This document shows positions 17,245 to 25,007 of a stretch of 64,000 bases of DNA, piece after piece. Origin of the DNA: Candidatus Borkfalkia ceftriaxoniphila. Lineage in GTDB: Bacteria > Bacillota > Clostridia > Christensenellales > Borkfalkiaceae. The notes under the pieces are model-generated. The model ran no database searches. It was not told where the DNA came from and saw only the letters and a program-made list of their open reading frames with translations. Position 1 is the stretch's first letter. Each line of letters begins with the position of its first letter. A program made the translations under genes and the position numbers. The stretch is from positions 62,001 to 126,000 of the forward strand of contig NZ_SDOZ01000005.1 of assembly GCF_004134775.1 (NCBI RefSeq). The letters are read 5' to 3'.

Positions 17245-19584
17245 ATGACGGATAAAAATTCGATGAGATTCGATTTCGGGCAAGCAAACGACGAACAGAA
17301 AAAAGCGATACAGCATATTGACGGACCAGCTCTTATAATCGCAGGTCCCGGCACGGGCAAGACTTTTACTCTTGTTAAAAGAGTTGTTTATCTTATCGTC
17401 GAAAAAGGCGTAAAACCAGAAAATATTTTGATTGCCACCTTTACGGAAAAAGCGGCAAAAGAGCTTATTACGCGTATCACAAACGAACTTATCAGGCTTA
17501 ATATAAACGTAAATATAAATGAATTGTATATCGGTACGATTCACTCTATTTGTCTGCGGCTGATAAAAGAAAATGTCGAATTCACGAGATTAAAAAAGAA
17601 TTATCGACTTATGGACGAATTTGACCAAAAATATATGATTTACAGAAACCATAAGATATTTGATGAAATTCCGAATTTAGAGCTTATAGCCGATAGATTA
17701 AGTCCTTGGGAAAAATCAAAGCAGCTTGCATATTATTTCAATGCTATATCGGAAGAAATGATAACCGTGGAAGATTTGTTAAAGGACAACGATGCGGCTG
17801 TTCAAGTGCTTGCCCGTGCTTATGAAGTATACTTAAAACTACTTGACGAAGAAAACGCTATGGACTTTTCGTCCATACAGGTTATCGCATATAATTTGCT
17901 AAAAGACCACGACCTGATACGCAATAAAATTCAAGAGCAAATACAATACGTTATGATTGACGAATATCAAGATACTAACTATGTTCAAGAACAGTTGATA
18001 TTTTTGATAGCGGCAAAACATCACAATATCTGCGTTGTCGGCGACGACGACCAAGGCTTATATCGGTTCCGCGGCGCAACGATAAGAAATATTCTGGAAT
18101 TTCCCAACAAGTGGAAAGACTGTGCGAAATTTAACCTTATAGAGAACTACCGTTCCGAAAGAGATATAGTTAATTTTTATAACGATTGGATGCAAAGCAC
18201 CGAATTAAGTGGCTTTAAATGGCAAAATTTTCGTTATGAAAAAGCAATAAAGCCTTCCAAGAAAAACTTAATCGAAGGTGTACCGACGGTTGTTAAAGTT
18301 TCGGGACAAAGAAATTTAGAGAACTGGGGCGACAATATTATTGATTTTATCAATAAGTTAAAAGCAAGCCATACAATTACCGACTACAATCAAATAGCTT
18401 TTTTATTCCGTTCAGTTAGAAACGACCGCGTAAAAGCCCTTGCGGATTATCTGGAAAAACACGGCTACAACTATATGAAGTTACGCTATGAAGTAAACAT
18501 ACAGGCTTGTACGCTTGCCAATGCCTTTGCGGGTAAAGCCGTGAGCAAAAATTGGAGTAGCGATCTTGCCGAACGGATAGGCGTTCCGTTCGACGAATTG
18601 TTTAACGAAAAGATAACCGAAGAACCTTACGCATACGAAACGATACACAAATTCAAACGCATAATCCGAGCGGTACTTTCTCTTGCAAAGAAAAACCGTT
18701 TGGTTACGGATAACTACGCTTCGGCAGACTATATCAATTTTCCGAAACGTCCGCCACATAAAATCGAGTGCATGACCGACGAAGATGCCAAACGCTTTTA
18801 CAAGTTTATTTTGGACTATCCCGATATTCGTTACAAAACGGCTATGTTATTATTTTTGCTGACAGGCTTTCGGCGCGGCGAAGTTGCAGGGCTTGAATGG
18901 AAAGACATTGATTTCGAGAAAAGCGAAATTACGGTATGTCGTTCGGTAACTACCGTAAAGGAATTTGGAATGATAGAAAAAGAACCGAAAACGGATATGT
19001 CGAAACGAACGCTCGCCGTACCCGAAGTATTGATTGAAACGTTAAAAGAGTACCACGAATGGCAAATTAACCGCCGCGCTGAACTCGGAGATTATATGCA
19101 GGAAAATGATTATCTTTTTACGCAGGAAAATGGCAAACGACTTTATCCGAGTACCTTTACGGGTTGGCTGAATAAAATGTTGCGCGAAGCGAATATCGAC
19201 CACTATTCGTTGCACAGTTTAAGACATACGAATATCACTTTACAGATTGCCGCAGGTATTCCTATTGTAACCGTTTCCGCAAGAGCGGGACATGCCCGCA
19301 CGAGTACGACGAGCGACATTTATGCCTATGCTCTGCGCAGTACCGACAGGATTGCGGCGGATAAGCTCGGCAGTATCTTTTCGGACGAGCAAAAGCCCAC
19401 AGAATCCCCGAAACCTACCGAAGAAGAACCTTTATTCGATGTGGACGAACAAGCCGTTATGGCTGAATTTAAGCGTATGAAAAGCGAAATGAAAAGGCTC
19501 GGCTTTGAAACTATGGAAGAATACAAAGAATATCTCGAATTTTTGGAAATGAAGAAAGCAAAAAAGAAAGATTTTCAAATGTGA
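17245..19584 (+). CDS. Fusion of truncated UvrD-type helicase with tyrosine recombinase (element integrase)
   Basis: The first ~408 residues are a UvrD/PcrA-like helicase: Walker A GPGTGKT (34-40), TFTEKAAKELI, DEYQD (from 239), VVGDDDQGLYRFRGA and LIENYRS. Helicase motifs V and VI are absent; the sequence changes at about residue 409 (nt 18470). It continues as an HTH-like segment (about 412-455), the end of a core-binding domain and a full catalytic domain: Arg543 (TGFRRGEV), HxxR at 657-660, His683 and Tyr693. The arm-binding N-terminus of the integrase is missing. The frame is open throughout. It could be a real fusion, a deletion relic or an assembly chimera; recombinase activity is plausible, helicase activity unlikely. 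Confidence 0.82.
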   Translation: MTDKNSMRFDFGQANDEQKKAIQHIDGPALIIAGPGTGKTFTLVKRVVYLIVEKGVKPENILIATFTEKAAKELITRITNELIRLNINVNINELYIGTIHSICLRLIKENVEFTRLKKNYRLMDEFDQKYMIYRNHKIFDEIPNLELIADRLSPWEKSKQLAYYFNAISEEMITVEDLLKDNDAAVQVLARAYEVYLKLLDEENAMDFSSIQVIAYNLLKDHDLIRNKIQEQIQYVMIDEYQDTNYVQEQLIFLIAAKHHNICVVGDDDQGLYRFRGATIRNILEFPNKWKDCAKFNLIENYRSERDIVNFYNDWMQSTELSGFKWQNFRYEKAIKPSKKNLIEGVPTVVKVSGQRNLENWGDNIIDFINKLKASHTITDYNQIAFLFRSVRNDRVKALADYLEKHGYNYMKLRYEVNIQACTLANAFAGKAVSKNWSSDLAERIGVPFDELFNEKITEEPYAYETIHKFKRIIRAVLSLAKKNRLVTDNYASADYINFPKRPPHKIECMTDEDAKRFYKFILDYPDIRYKTAMLLFLLTGFRRGEVAGLEWKDIDFEKSEITVCRSVTTVKEFGMIEKEPKTDMSKRTLAVPEVLIETLKEYHEWQINRRAELGDYMQENDYLFTQENGKRLYPSTFTGWLNKMLREANIDHYSLHSLRHTNITLQIAAGIPIVTVSARAGHARTSTTSDIYAYALRSTDRIAADKLGSIFSDEQKPTESPKPTEEEPLFDVDEQAVMAEFKRMKSEMKRLGFETMEEYKEYLEFLEMKKAKKKDFQM

Positions 19585-19627
19585 AATTTTCTATATATAA
19601 AAACAATTCAAATACACCGAAATCTTT

Positions 19628-19656
19628 TTGACTTGAATAACTTTTAGTGCTATAAT
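19628..19656 (+). promoter_or_regulatory. Strong promoter before the leader RNA
   Basis: TTGACT (19628-19633) and TATAAT (19651-19656) are exactly 17 bp apart, with TGC just before the -10. It is one of the best promoters in the window. Start predicted near 19663. Confidence 0.75.
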
Positions 19657-19662
19657 ATTAAA

Positions 19663-19812
19663 TACATAAGAGTTAAACAGATTTGTGATGCTGTTTTTCT
19701 ACCTATGAATCCGTTTGGATTGGAGTGGTGGTTAGCACTTGTGTATAATGCTGAATAATCAATTTAGCCAAGGCATCCTCACGCTATATTGTAGGGTGCT
19801 TTAATTATTGGC
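19663..19812 (+). ncRNA. Candidate structured RNA upstream of the orphan gene
   Basis: About 150 nt without an ORF, between a strong promoter and the next gene. Hairpins seen: AAACAG/CTGTTT (19675-19696); AATCC-GTTT-GGATT (19708-19721); TTAGCA/TGCTGA (19732-19754); and AAGGCATCCT/AGGGTGCTTT (19770-19802, 10 bp including two G-U pairs) ending in TTTAATTATT, like an intrinsic terminator. GCCAA (19767) and TTGGC (19808) could close an outer stem just before the ribosome site. It may be a separate small RNA or an mRNA leader with attenuator. No known RNA family is recognised. Confidence 0.45.
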
Positions 19813-19828
19813 AATTCGGAGGTTGATT

Positions 19829-20860
19829 ATGAAGAAAAATAGTAAGGCACGTTTTAATAATATGGCACTTTATAAGGCTATGGACAATTTTTATGATGAT
19901 CCGCAAGCACAAATATTGTGTTGCAAAGCGGGAGTTCAAAATTGTCCGGCAGAAGACACACGTTATTACGGCGTATTTTTAACTAATTGTAAAGATAATG
20001 AAATTAAAATAGATATTAAGCGATTTGAAAAAATTCTTGGGTTACCGAAAAATGTTAGTGCGGTAATAAAAGAACGTACCGGACATTATTTTGTCCCTGC
20101 AAAAAAAGATTACTATGACTATAATTGCAATATATTTTTTGAAGTGATTGCAAAAATAAAAAAAGATTGGAAAGAAGAATATAAGCCCTTAATCGATAAG
20201 GCAATTAAAGATATACCCGATGCGGAGTATCGCTTTGAAGATATGTGCGGGATATTAGAACCCAATGAAGCGGTTACTAATTCAATGATTTTACAGGCTA
20301 AGGCACAAGCAAAAGTACAAGCAAGGCGTAATCGTTTATATTTGAGCCTTTATGCGCAGTTTTTTCATCAAATGGTATCTCAAATAGAAGCCATTACAGT
20401 ATCGGTATTAACAAATAACGGTTATGAAGGGGATCGTTTCGATAGAAATGTTTTTTACGCTTTCAAGGGAGCTAACCAAAGCAAAATAAAAGAATTAAAT
20501 GGTTTTATGGAATACGATACGCTTTATGCGATATGGCATTTTATTAAGCATAATAGTAAATCGACTTATGATACGCTTTTAGAAATTGCTCCCGAAATTT
20601 TAGTTAAAGACGCAACGAATAATGAAAAATTATTGAACTATAAGCAAGGCGATTTAGCAATATACTATATAAATTTTACAAATGAATTAATAGAAAAATT
20701 ATTGAACCGAGTTCAAACTTTTTTTGTTGAATATTGCAAAATTGTTTTTGGTGAAAACTATGACGAAGCGCAATGGAATTATAGTAAGTTTTTCCTTTCG
20801 AAAGTAAATGATGAAATTGAAATGCTGCAAAATCCGTTAGGTCTGCCAGATTGGATATAA
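19829..20860 (+). CDS. Orphan element protein, unknown function (possible HEPN-like C-terminus)
   Basis: I do not recognise this 343-residue cytoplasmic protein. It is AT-rich like the element. The N-terminal part (1-95) contains CCKAGVQNCP. The middle has a charged helical stretch with a QAKAQAKVQ repeat (about 154-165). The C-terminal half is helical, with IWHFIKHNSKS around residues 235-245, which distantly resembles the RNA-cutting motif region of HEPN-type toxins but lacks the classical R-x4-6-H. A CGGAGG precedes the ATG at 19829. The strong promoter and hairpin RNA upstream recall abortive-infection/toxin modules; that link is inference. Confidence 0.6.
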   Translation: MKKNSKARFNNMALYKAMDNFYDDPQAQILCCKAGVQNCPAEDTRYYGVFLTNCKDNEIKIDIKRFEKILGLPKNVSAVIKERTGHYFVPAKKDYYDYNCNIFFEVIAKIKKDWKEEYKPLIDKAIKDIPDAEYRFEDMCGILEPNEAVTNSMILQAKAQAKVQARRNRLYLSLYAQFFHQMVSQIEAITVSVLTNNGYEGDRFDRNVFYAFKGANQSKIKELNGFMEYDTLYAIWHFIKHNSKSTYDTLLEIAPEILVKDATNNEKLLNYKQGDLAIYYINFTNELIEKLLNRVQTFFVEYCKIVFGENYDEAQWNYSKFFLSKVNDEIEMLQNPLGLPDWI

Positions 20861-20890
20861 AAGCAATCAAAAATATATTTTATAAAAAAC

Positions 20891-20931
20891 AAAAAAATCC
20901 GAAACTTATTAAAATAAGTCTCGGATTTTTT
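20891..20931 (-). terminator. Bidirectional terminator between orphan gene and intact tRNA-Arg
   Basis: A nearly perfect 15-bp inverted repeat (20896-20910 with 20913-20927, one mismatch) has A/T runs on both sides. On the minus strand it directly follows the tRNA CCA end. Confidence 0.85.
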
Positions 20932-21005
20932 GGTACTCCCGGCGGGAATCGAACCCACAAAGCCTCCTTAGGAGGGAGGTATTATATCCATTTAATTACG
21001 GAAGC
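20931..21005 (-). tRNA. tRNA-Arg (anticodon CCU), intact, carried inside the element
   Basis: 75 nt with encoded CCA. Acceptor GCTTCCG/CGGGAGT, D stem ATTA/TAAT, anticodon stem CCTCC/GGAGG with loop CTCCTAA (anticodon CCT), 4-nt variable loop, T stem GTGGG/CCCGC with loop TTCGATT. All stems pair. It decodes AGG. Its acceptor equals that of the split host copy, but the anticodon and T stems differ, so it is a related gene and not a rebuilt host one. It ends at a terminator. It probably replaces the gene destroyed by the insertion. Confidence 0.95.
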
Positions 21006-21056
21006 ATATTCAGTTTGGAAGATAATTCTCAATCTCGAAAAATTAAGAAATATCCG

Positions 21057-21067
21057 TTCGGGTGTAA
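21057..21067 (+). repeat. Probable integrase arm-type repeat, right end
   Basis: TTCGGGTGTAA is identical to the two copies at 16202-16223, same orientation, about 103 bp from the right core. A related GATGTAAA follows at 21071. Confidence 0.5.
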
Positions 21068-21169
21068 AAAAGATGTAAATACGTTTGCGGCAAGCCGTTT
21101 TGTCGGTTAAAAACCGCCGAAAACACACCTTTTTGCACCATTTTGCCCATAATCTCTCGGATATAGCAA

Positions 21170-21180
21170 CCCCTTAGGAG
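21170..21180 (+). repeat. Right attachment core (att)
   Basis: CCCCTTAGGAG, the second copy of the 11-bp repeat at 16069-16079. Confidence 0.82.
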
Positions 21181-21211
21181 GGGGCTGTTATATCCATTTA
21201 ACTACGGAAGC
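21170..21211 (-). pseudogene. 5' half of tRNA-Arg(CCU) split by the element
   Basis: On the minus strand: acceptor GCTTCCG, D arm GTTA/TAAC, 5' anticodon stem GCCCC and the CCT anticodon loop. After GGGG the sequence leaves the tRNA (TTGCTATATCC) and no T arm follows. Joined to 16068-16036 it gives a 75-nt tRNA, the same length as the intact copy. Confidence 0.88.
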
Positions 21212-21301
21212 ATGTATTCTGTTTACTCAATATATATTACTATAATTCGCGCAAAAAATCAAATAGTTTTATATGATTCATAAAATAAATGTATAAAAAC
21301 G

Positions 21302-21330
21302 TTGATAAAATACGCGTGAAACTATATAAT
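21302..21330 (+). promoter_or_regulatory. Promoter of the VanZ/Ig gene
   Basis: TTGATA (21302-21307) and TATAAT (21325-21330) are 17 bp apart. It excludes translation starts before about 21337. Confidence 0.75.
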
Positions 21331-21363
21331 GGTAACATAGAAATAAAAAGGCGGGAATTGGTT

Positions 21364-23142
21364 TTGGAAAAAAGGCGCTCGAAAACGAAAATATTTTTCA
21401 AAAATTTCTTTTTGGCAGGACTGATTGCGCTGATGCTGATACTCAGCGTCGAATCGTTGATGCCCGGGGAAAAATCGGCGGAAAGCAGCAACGGTGTGAG
21501 CGATAAGGTCGACGAGGTCATAACCGATATGACTGCGGACGCAATCAAAAAAATCCCGCCGCAATCCGTCCGTATATTGACGGGCGACGAGTCCGCGGAA
21601 GTTCTTATCCTGAACTGTAATTCGACGTTCACGCCGGAAATACAGATCTTACCTACGAATACCTCTGTCAATTATCGCAAAACGGTCTGGACGTCGAGCG
21701 CGGAAAATATCGTTTCGGTAGACGCAAACGGTCAACTGAACGCGAAAGCGATCGGTACTGCGACGGTCACGATTTCGTTGGAGGGGTATGAATCTGTCAA
21801 TGACAGCATCGAAATACAGGTAGTGGAAGTTTTCGCGAATGATTTACAATTGCATCTTACGACAAGCGAATTACCCGTAGGAAAGACCACGGCACTGAAA
21901 GCGGCTTTATCGCCTGCAAACGCGACTTCCCGCGGTCTTACATATAAAAGTTCCGACAAGGAGGTCGCCGAAGTATCGTCCGCAGGGATCGTGCGTGCGA
22001 AAAAAGAGGGTAAAGTAACCATCTCGGTTTCCTATCTGTCGCTGACAGATAAAAACGGAGAAAAGTTTGCAATTACCAGGGAAGTGACCTTGACGGTCGT
22101 GCCCAATACCGAACCGAATATTCCTTTGGAAAAAATTGAATTGTTTCTGGAAGACAACGGCTCGATATTTTACGATGAGGGAAAAGATCAATACTATGTA
22201 TTTGCGGGCGAAAGTATTTCGCAATCCGTGACCTTGGCTCCCGCAGACGCGACCGACCGTCTGCTCGTATGGTCGAGTTCGGACGCTTCCGTTTTACAGG
22301 CGGGCGGCGAGGACGGAACGTGTACTCTTACGCCTTTGAAAAAGGGCTCGGCAACGATCCGCGTCAGCGCGGCTGCAAACTCGAATGTTTCGACGGAATT
22401 CACGCTTGAAGTCCGTAACAGGACGCTCGGCGCCGTGATCGGCGTGCAGGGCGGCAAATCGGAATTGAAACCGACCGATCGGCCGAACGTATTTACTTTG
22501 AATATTTCGGCGGGCGCGCGCGGTATTCTCTTCGCGGTTTCCGCCGCGACGGAAGAATTTTACATAAAGTATGACACCGACGAACGTGAAATCGCAGAGA
22601 TCTACGAGGACGGTACTTTGTCTACCTACAAATCTTCTGCGGGCACAGAGGAAGGTTATGTCACGTTGAAGATAATCGTTTCCGACAATGATTCGTTTTC
22701 TTCGGACGGAGGGGGACTGTGCGAAACGTATGAAGTCAGACTCACCGTCTCCAAGCAGACGTTCAGCGAAAACGTGAGCGGCTGGGCGCTGTTTATCCGA
22801 AAACTGTTCGGGCACTTCGGCGCGTTTTTGGTATTAGGCATTTTTGCGGCGGGCACGTTTATTTTGTTTTCCAAAAAAAATTGGAAATCACTGCTCATCG
22901 GTTTTTTCTTTGCGATCGTTTTCGGCTTTACCTTTGCCTGCGTAACGGAATTATTCCAGATGGATATATTTACGAGCGGGAGGCACGCGTCTTTCGACGA
23001 CGTGGTCATCGATTGCAGCGGGTATATGCCCGCGGTCCTCGCGATCTACGGAGCGGTTTTAATTACATGGTTCATCATTGCGATCGTGCGGAAAAGCAAG
23101 AAAAAGAGAGATATACAAGACGATTTGAAAGGGGCGGAATAA
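21364..23142 (+). CDS. VanZ-like membrane protein with inserted Ig-like (Big_2) domains
   Basis: This 592-residue membrane protein has unknown function. TM1 (about 12-32) is followed by LMPGEKSAESSNGVSD, which resembles the start of VanZ-like proteins. Residues 60-450 are extracellular beta domains with several bacterial Ig-like repeats (LNAKAIGTATVTIS; VRAKKEGKVTISVSY; LTPLKKGSATIRVSA). The rest of the VanZ domain follows, with TM segments and TELFQ...GRHASFDDVVIDCSGY. So the Ig repeats sit in the first outer loop of VanZ. TTG at 21364 is chosen: it lies after the promoter and 8 nt from AAAGGCGGG. An ATG at 21289 precedes the promoter and is rejected. Confidence 0.8.
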   Translation: MEKRRSKTKIFFKNFFLAGLIALMLILSVESLMPGEKSAESSNGVSDKVDEVITDMTADAIKKIPPQSVRILTGDESAEVLILNCNSTFTPEIQILPTNTSVNYRKTVWTSSAENIVSVDANGQLNAKAIGTATVTISLEGYESVNDSIEIQVVEVFANDLQLHLTTSELPVGKTTALKAALSPANATSRGLTYKSSDKEVAEVSSAGIVRAKKEGKVTISVSYLSLTDKNGEKFAITREVTLTVVPNTEPNIPLEKIELFLEDNGSIFYDEGKDQYYVFAGESISQSVTLAPADATDRLLVWSSSDASVLQAGGEDGTCTLTPLKKGSATIRVSAAANSNVSTEFTLEVRNRTLGAVIGVQGGKSELKPTDRPNVFTLNISAGARGILFAVSAATEEFYIKYDTDEREIAEIYEDGTLSTYKSSAGTEEGYVTLKIIVSDNDSFSSDGGGLCETYEVRLTVSKQTFSENVSGWALFIRKLFGHFGAFLVLGIFAAGTFILFSKKNWKSLLIGFFFAIVFGFTFACVTELFQMDIFTSGRHASFDDVVIDCSGYMPAVLAIYGAVLITWFIIAIVRKSKKKRDIQDDLKGAE

Positions 23143-23156
23143 ACCGCTCCTTTTTT
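23131..23156 (+). terminator. Terminator after the VanZ/Ig gene
   Basis: GGGGCGG and CCGCTCC (one G-T pair) enclose the stop codon; TTTTTT follows. Confidence 0.8.
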
Positions 23157-23190
23157 ATTGTGTAACTTGTGAAAATCATGAGTTATAAAT

Positions 23191-23219
23191 TTGATTTTTT
23201 GACAAAAATGTTTTATAAT
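23191..23219 (+). promoter_or_regulatory. Promoter of the decarboxylase cluster
   Basis: TTGATT (23191-23196) and TATAAT (23214-23219) are 17 bp apart, about 40 bp before the first ATG. Confidence 0.65.
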
Positions 23220-23260
23220 AGTATTCGGTAGAAATTGGTCAATAAGCTAATGGAGGTATT

Positions 23261-24646
23261 ATGGATAAAATCAAGTTGCTGCAAACGAGGCGCTCCAAAG
23301 TATTGGAGGCGGGAAGCGAGATACGTAAAACGATTTCCGAACTCGTAGATGCCGACAGTTTTGTGGAACTTTCCGGGTACAGTTTTTCCAAAAACGAGTT
23401 TTACGGAGAGGATGCCGAAGGCGAAGGCGTGGTCACGGGATTTGCGACCGTAGAAGGGTATCCCGTTTACGTCGCGGCGCAGAATATTAAAGTGATGAGC
23501 GGCGGCGTCAGCAAGGCGAACTGCGAAAAAATCTTGAAATGCCTTACCTTGGCGGAAAAAAATTCGACGCCCGTCGTCTATATTCTCAACAGCCTCGGCG
23601 TTCAAGTCGGCGAAGGCGTCACCGTTCTGGAGGGGCTTGCCTCCGTTTTGGCTAAATCCGCGCGTTTGCACGGCGTCGTGCCGCAATTTACGATCGTGAA
23701 AGGCGAAGTGTACGGACAGGCCGCGCTGTTTACGGCGAACGCGGATTTCAATTTCTTTTTAAAGGAAGGCGTTCTGGCTGCCAACAGCCCGCTCGTCATT
23801 TCCGCAAAGAGCGGCAAAAATCTTCCCAAAGAGGAAGTTGGCGGCGCAAAGGCGCTCGATAAAACCAACCTCGTTTCCTTTACCGCGGAAAACATGGCGG
23901 AGATCCGCTCGAAGATCTTTAAGATCATAGACCTTTTACCCGATTACAATTCGGTAGTCGTGGAAAACGGTGCTGACCTCAATCGGGCGAACGCGAAACT
24001 CAACCAGCAATGTTCTTCCGACGAACTTGTAAAGGCTGTCTTCGACGCCGAAAGTTTTGTCGAGGTCGGCAACGCATATTCGCCCGAAGTAAAATGTATT
24101 CTGGGCCGCGTGGGCGGCGTATCCGTTGCGGCTGTCGTATTTGACGGTGAAGAGGGAACGGAACTCGACCAGTATAACATGGCGAAGATCAATTGGTTCC
24201 TGGAATTTGCAGCCTATTACAGCCTGCCTTTCATAAGTTTTGCCGACACGCTTTCGGTTGCGGCGAATACCTGCGTGAACAATTCGCTCGTTTTAAAACA
24301 GATATCCAAATTTATGGAGAATTTTGAACTGCTTGAAAACGCCAAAATTTCCGTCGTCTATAAAAAGGCCGTCGGCATGGGGTACACGCTTTTTGCGGCG
24401 AAATCCATGGGGTATGATTATACGTTGGCGTTTGCGAATGCGAAGATAGCGCTGTTTGACAGCGTGGCGGGTGCGGAGATTGAACTTGCCGCCGACGGGA
24501 GAACGCGCGAAAAATTGGCGGAAAAATACGCGGATGAAAATTCCGACCCCGTGAACGCGGCGAAAGACGGATATATCGACGATATCATCGAACCGCAGTT
24601 CGTAAAACAGTATCTGATAGCAGCGCTGCAAATGCTGCTCAAATGA
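23261..24646 (+). CDS. Divergent acyl-CoA carboxyltransferase (12S / MmdA-like)
   Basis: It would move a carboxyl group between biotin and an acyl-CoA. The 461 residues align with the two crotonase-like halves of MmdA/PccB, but key segments differ: the usual SGGARIQEG reads NSLGVQVGEG, and the usual KAYGGAY of the second half reads KAVGMGY. Both changes are near the oxyanion holes, so the substrate or even the activity is uncertain. It is the first gene of a cluster with OadG, a biotin carrier, OadB and OadA. GGAGG precedes the ATG. Confidence 0.82.
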   Translation: MDKIKLLQTRRSKVLEAGSEIRKTISELVDADSFVELSGYSFSKNEFYGEDAEGEGVVTGFATVEGYPVYVAAQNIKVMSGGVSKANCEKILKCLTLAEKNSTPVVYILNSLGVQVGEGVTVLEGLASVLAKSARLHGVVPQFTIVKGEVYGQAALFTANADFNFFLKEGVLAANSPLVISAKSGKNLPKEEVGGAKALDKTNLVSFTAENMAEIRSKIFKIIDLLPDYNSVVVENGADLNRANAKLNQQCSSDELVKAVFDAESFVEVGNAYSPEVKCILGRVGGVSVAAVVFDGEEGTELDQYNMAKINWFLEFAAYYSLPFISFADTLSVAANTCVNNSLVLKQISKFMENFELLENAKISVVYKKAVGMGYTLFAAKSMGYDYTLAFANAKIALFDSVAGAEIELAADGRTREKLAEKYADENSDPVNAAKDGYIDDIIEPQFVKQYLIAALQMLLK

Positions 24647-24656
24647 GGTGTCGGGT

Positions 24657-24995
24657 ATGAATTTTTTATTACTCGCAGAGAGCGCCGATAAGGTCGTTCA
24701 AAGAATTTCCATTCCCGAAAGCCTTCTCTATGCGCTTATAGGTTTCGTTGTCACGTTCCTGGGTATCGCAATACTGATATTTTTCGTTTGGGCGATGGGA
24801 AAGGTCATGGGAGTCGTAAATTCCCGTAAATCCGAAAAGAGCAAAGAGACATCCCCGGAGCCCGCCGTTGAGACGACTGCGGAGGACGGGATCAGTGAAG
24901 AAATAAAAGTTGCCATCATCGCGGCCATCGCCGCCTATTACGACGGGGAAAATACTTCCTGCGAATTCAAAGTCAAGAGAATCAGACGTTTATAA
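24657..24995 (+). CDS. oadG: Decarboxylase gamma subunit (OadG family)
   Basis: A small membrane subunit that anchors the Na+-pumping decarboxylase complex. The 112 residues have one TM helix (about 20-50), a Ser/Glu/Pro-rich linker and a C-terminal helix IKVAIIAAIAAYY, which is typical. The ATG at 24657 has GAGG 8 nt upstream; a GTG three codons earlier is rejected. It lies 10 bp after the carboxyltransferase gene. Confidence 0.82.
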   Translation: MNFLLLAESADKVVQRISIPESLLYALIGFVVTFLGIAILIFFVWAMGKVMGVVNSRKSEKSKETSPEPAVETTAEDGISEEIKVAIIAAIAAYYDGENTSCEFKVKRIRRL

Positions 24996-25007
24996 GGAGA
25001 TAAAATC

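Larger units (their letters stand above)
16069..21180. mobile_element. 5.1 kb integrative element inserted in the anticodon loop of tRNA-Arg(CCU)
   Basis: The boundaries are an 11-bp direct repeat CCCCTTAGGAG at 16069-16079 and 21170-21180, identical to the anticodon-loop region of the split host tRNA. The inside is more AT-rich than its flanks. It holds a Fic gene, a helicase-integrase fusion gene with a complete set of tyrosine-recombinase residues, an RNA/protein module and a complete tRNA-Arg(CCU). Arm-type repeats lie near both ends. There is no replication, conjugation or phage structural gene, so it is either a minimal mobilisable island or a deletion remnant. Confidence 0.85.

Noticed and set aside
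19829..20860. Abi_2/AbiF protein
   Set aside because: The family hallmarks (a YRLSGY-like block and an RN-x-CAHH-type motif) are not present; only the genetic layout is similar.
20851..21078. Open frame on the plus strand across the intact tRNA and right end of the element
   Set aside because: It is the antisense of tRNA-Arg(CCU) and att sequence; no ribosome site or recognisable protein.
21289..21363. ATG start for the VanZ/Ig gene
   Set aside because: A TTGATA-17-TATAAT promoter lies within this extension, so the mRNA would begin after it.
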